Shown piece by piece: positions 6,674-7,935 of a DNA stretch of 7,935 nt (positions are counted from its first letter, which is position 1; each line of letters opens with the position of its first letter). The stretch spans positions 1-7,935 of the forward strand of contig NZ_JBANFI010000013.1 of NCBI RefSeq assembly GCF_045055655.1. Direction: 5' to 3'. Origin of the DNA: Marinospirillum alkalitolerans. GTDB lineage: Bacteria > Pseudomonadota > Gammaproteobacteria > Pseudomonadales > Halomonadaceae. Both the position numbers and the translations under genes were made by a program. The notes beneath the pieces were generated by a model, which was not told where the DNA came from, made no database searches, and was given only the letters and a program-made list of their open reading frames with translations.

Positions 6674-7573
6674 TCAAACGCGCATAACCTTGTTCCAATC
6701 TATACTATGGCCTGCCGCTTCGAGTTCGCGCGCAAGTGCTTGCTTCCAGCCACCGTTGCTGTCCATCGTCTCCCAGACGACACCCGCGAAATCACTTGGA
6801 ATTTCCAAGGTGCCGCGCTTTAGGGCGCATACTTTGTCTCGGCCCAACCGGCCTATGAAGTAGCCCAGCTCCAACAATACATTTTGCCGAGCCCGTGGCT
6901 CGGGATTTCCTCCCTTTGCACAGCCCTCATCATCCGGTGTGAGAAGGACTACCGCAAATCCAACATCGCTGTTTGCAACAACCTTTTCGATAATGGTTCG
7001 TCCTTGATTGGCCTGTTCATGGAGAATGATGGCCTCCAAACCAATGCGTTCCAGAAAGCGAGCCACCGTTTCGCGCGCACCATCGTCATGGCCATGAACA
7101 ATAAATACCTTGCGTGAAAATGCTGGCCTTAACACAGTTTCAGTACTCCCCTTTGATTGGACATAGTGCTTGTAATCACGAACAAAGGGAATGATGAGTT
7201 GCCCAGTAAGCGAATGGATGCCGGCTATGATTTTCTTCCCGGAATAGAAAAAATGATGACCGAAGTTGGTAGCGTAACTAGGGTTGTTGGCCAGTTTCTC
7301 GATCAAAAGCAACGTTAACCCCATAGTCTTTTTGGGGTCATCTGGCCAGGCAAGCTGGGCACTGCCAACCATGCTACCGCCAGTTTTTTCACTTTCCGCA
7401 ATGAAAGCATCGAGATCAACGTCTTTTGTCAGCTCTTCGTTGTAAGGTTCAAGGTCGGGATGTCGCAACAATTGGGCCAGCTTCTTCAATGGACGTTCGT
7501 ACGTCTGTAGCTGCGAGTTCTGTAAGTCTAGAACAGCGTTGTTGATTTCTCCGAAAATATCTTGAGCCATCAT
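6674..7573 (-). CDS. TIR-like domain protein (PF10137/CAP12 type), probable NAD-degrading defence effector
   Basis: The 299-residue protein has an uncharacterised N-terminal region (1-150) and a C-terminal TIR-like domain (155-299). The domain opens with KVFIVHGHDDGARETVARFL (155-174), continues through GLEAIILHEQANQGRTIIEK (178-197) and FAVVLLTPDDEG (206-217), and has ARQNVLLELGYFIGRLGR (228-245). These are hallmarks of the predicted nucleotide-binding TIR-like family used as effectors in CBASS/STING-type systems and related defences. E235 in the NVLLELG segment is the likely catalytic glutamate for NAD+ cleavage, leading to abortive infection; this is inferred from the family. The N-terminal region probably senses the trigger or mediates assembly. 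The gene overlaps the 95-residue gene by 4 bp (ATGA). A second ATG at 7570 has better spacing (6 nt) to GAGGA and may be the true start. No cyclase is visible in the cassette, so this is probably not CBASS. Confidence 0.9.
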   Translation of the reverse strand: MMAQDIFGEINNAVLDLQNSQLQTYERPLKKLAQLLRHPDLEPYNEELTKDVDLDAFIAESEKTGGSMVGSAQLAWPDDPKKTMGLTLLLIEKLANNPSYATNFGHHFFYSGKKIIAGIHSLTGQLIIPFVRDYKHYVQSKGSTETVLRPAFSRKVFIVHGHDDGARETVARFLERIGLEAIILHEQANQGRTIIEKVVANSDVGFAVVLLTPDDEGCAKGGNPEPRARQNVLLELGYFIGRLGRDKVCALKRGTLEIPSDFAGVVWETMDSNGGWKQALARELEAAGHSIDWNKVMRV

Positions 7574-7857
7574 TCATCCTCGTTAGACTGCAATCGAGCC
7601 TCAGCGGCTTTCTGGAGAATGCTTTCTCTATAGCTTTCTTTCATTTGATCGGCGAGCGACCCAACAATAGAGTTGTTAGCGTACGGCTCAATACGGCTAT
7701 CAATTATTCGAATAACTGACTGAATGGCAGCTTCAATACTGGCAGGATCGTTAGGATCAAAGTTAACGACGCCCAACTCGCCATCTAATTCATTCAACGC
7801 TTGCTGTGCTTGTTTTAGTTCTTTCTGTAGCTTGTCGAGTCCAGATATTCCAACCAT
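7570..7857 (-). CDS. Small helical hypothetical protein coupled to TIR-like gene
   Basis: The 95-residue acidic, soluble protein begins with a coiled-coil-prone helix (about 5-27, rich in K, E, L and Q). A linker around FDPNDPAS (33-40) follows, then two further helical stretches (about 41-55 and 65-90). There is no signal peptide, membrane segment or recognised catalytic motif. The ATG is preceded by AAGGAGG at a spacing of 4 nt, a very strong ribosome-binding site. Its TGA overlaps the start of the TIR-like gene (ATGA), so the two are translated together and the products probably interact. Possible roles are a sensor, an inhibitor or antitoxin restraining the TIR domain, or a scaffold. I do not recognise the family, and none of these roles is shown by the sequence. 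Confidence 0.82.
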   Translation of the reverse strand: MVGISGLDKLQKELKQAQQALNELDGELGVVNFDPNDPASIEAAIQSVIRIIDSRIEPYANNSIVGSLADQMKESYRESILQKAAEARLQSNEDE

Positions 7858-7861
7858 GCCC

Positions 7862-7868
7862 CCTCCTT
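7862..7868 (-). promoter_or_regulatory. Strong Shine-Dalgarno site of the 95-residue gene
   Basis: AAGGAGG on the minus strand lies 4 nt before the ATG at 7857, within a purine-rich AAGGAGGGGG run. It is the best ribosome-binding site in the window and confirms both strand and start of this short gene. No convincing -35/-10 pair is visible in the 67 bases to its right. Confidence 0.7.
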
Positions 7869-7935
7869 ATTAATGACCTACCAGCGACACTTTGTTCCTC
7901 AACCAAGTAAACCAAGGCCACAATGCCTCTCCGCT

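Larger units (their letters stand above)
6533..7935 (-). mobile_element. TIR-system integron gene cassette (right end not resolved)
   Basis: The left boundary is the R' box of the attC at 6527-6533. The unit contains a 95-residue gene, a TIR-like gene and a 74-bp tail before the attC. The right boundary is not certain: GTT-containing heptamers occur in the leader right of 7857 (minus strand GTTTACT and GTTGAGG), but the stem that would confirm an attC lies outside the window. Confidence 0.6.

Noticed and set aside
6599..6689. GGTTAT / ATAACC inverted pair around the TIR stop, considered as another attC
   Set aside because: The order of the boxes is reversed for attC in this orientation, one half lies in the coding sequence, and no continuous stem joins them.
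6674..7857. CBASS operon
   Set aside because: The TIR-like domain fits, but no cyclic-nucleotide synthase, SAVED or STING domain is visible in the window.
7858..7935. Promoter upstream of the first gene (several TTG hexamers and a TTAATA)
   Set aside because: No TTGACA-like and TATAAT-like pair occurs at 16 to 18 bp spacing; the closest pair is separated by about 23 bp.
7858..7935. Right-hand attC R' box (minus strand GTTTACT or GTTGAGG)
   Set aside because: Neither fits GTTRRRY fully and the partner arm would lie outside the window, so no stem can be shown.
1..7935. CRISPR array, tRNA, rRNA or insertion sequence
   Set aside because: No regularly spaced direct repeats, tRNA-like cloverleaf, rRNA signatures or transposase genes were seen.

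Overview
The window looks like part of an integron gene-cassette array that has gathered anti-phage genes. All six protein genes lie on the minus strand, so the array reads from right (7935) to left (1). Three complete imperfect stem-loop sites with attC architecture separate the genes (6527-6599, 4932-4991, 3747-3827), and a fourth begins at 56 and runs off the left edge. Each has an outer pair of core boxes (R'' ending in AAC, R' beginning with GTT) around a pairable, slightly asymmetric stem. No integron integrase is present. If the array is conventional, intI and attI lie to the right of the window. The host is probably a gammaproteobacterium or another proteobacterium, judged from the cassette style, strong Shine-Dalgarno sites and protein character. 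This is inference, and no taxonomic marker gene is present.

Layout in the direction of transcription. Cassette 1 (6533 to beyond 7935) carries a 95-residue helical protein translationally coupled to a 299-residue protein with a C-terminal TIR-like domain (PF10137/CAP12 type). Cassette 2 (4938-6532) carries one 508-residue P-loop ATPase with an Orc/Cdc6-like arrangement and a probable C-terminal winged helix. Cassette 3 (3753-4937) carries one 363-residue protein. Its N-terminal domain resembles the PUA/EVE-like reader of Mrr-type modification-dependent restriction proteins, and its C-terminal half is not recognised. Cassette 4 (left of 3752) carries a two-gene operon of an OLD-family ATPase-TOPRIM nuclease and a UvrD-like helicase overlapping by 4 bp. 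This is the architecture of the Gabija system (GajA + GajB), also called a class 2 OLD pair.

How they work together: each cassette is probably an independent defence unit, and the array acts as a stacked defence island moved by an integron integrase. Leaders are very short (about 20 to 55 bp), no convincing promoter is visible, and most start codons have good Shine-Dalgarno sites. This suggests read-through transcription from upstream. In three of the four cassettes the final TAA stop lies inside the R'' core box of the attC site. The best candidates for undescribed systems are the reader protein of cassette 3, the lone ATPase of cassette 2, and the small protein paired with the TIR protein. 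Integron-borne defence cassettes as a concept are already known; these particular contents may not be.
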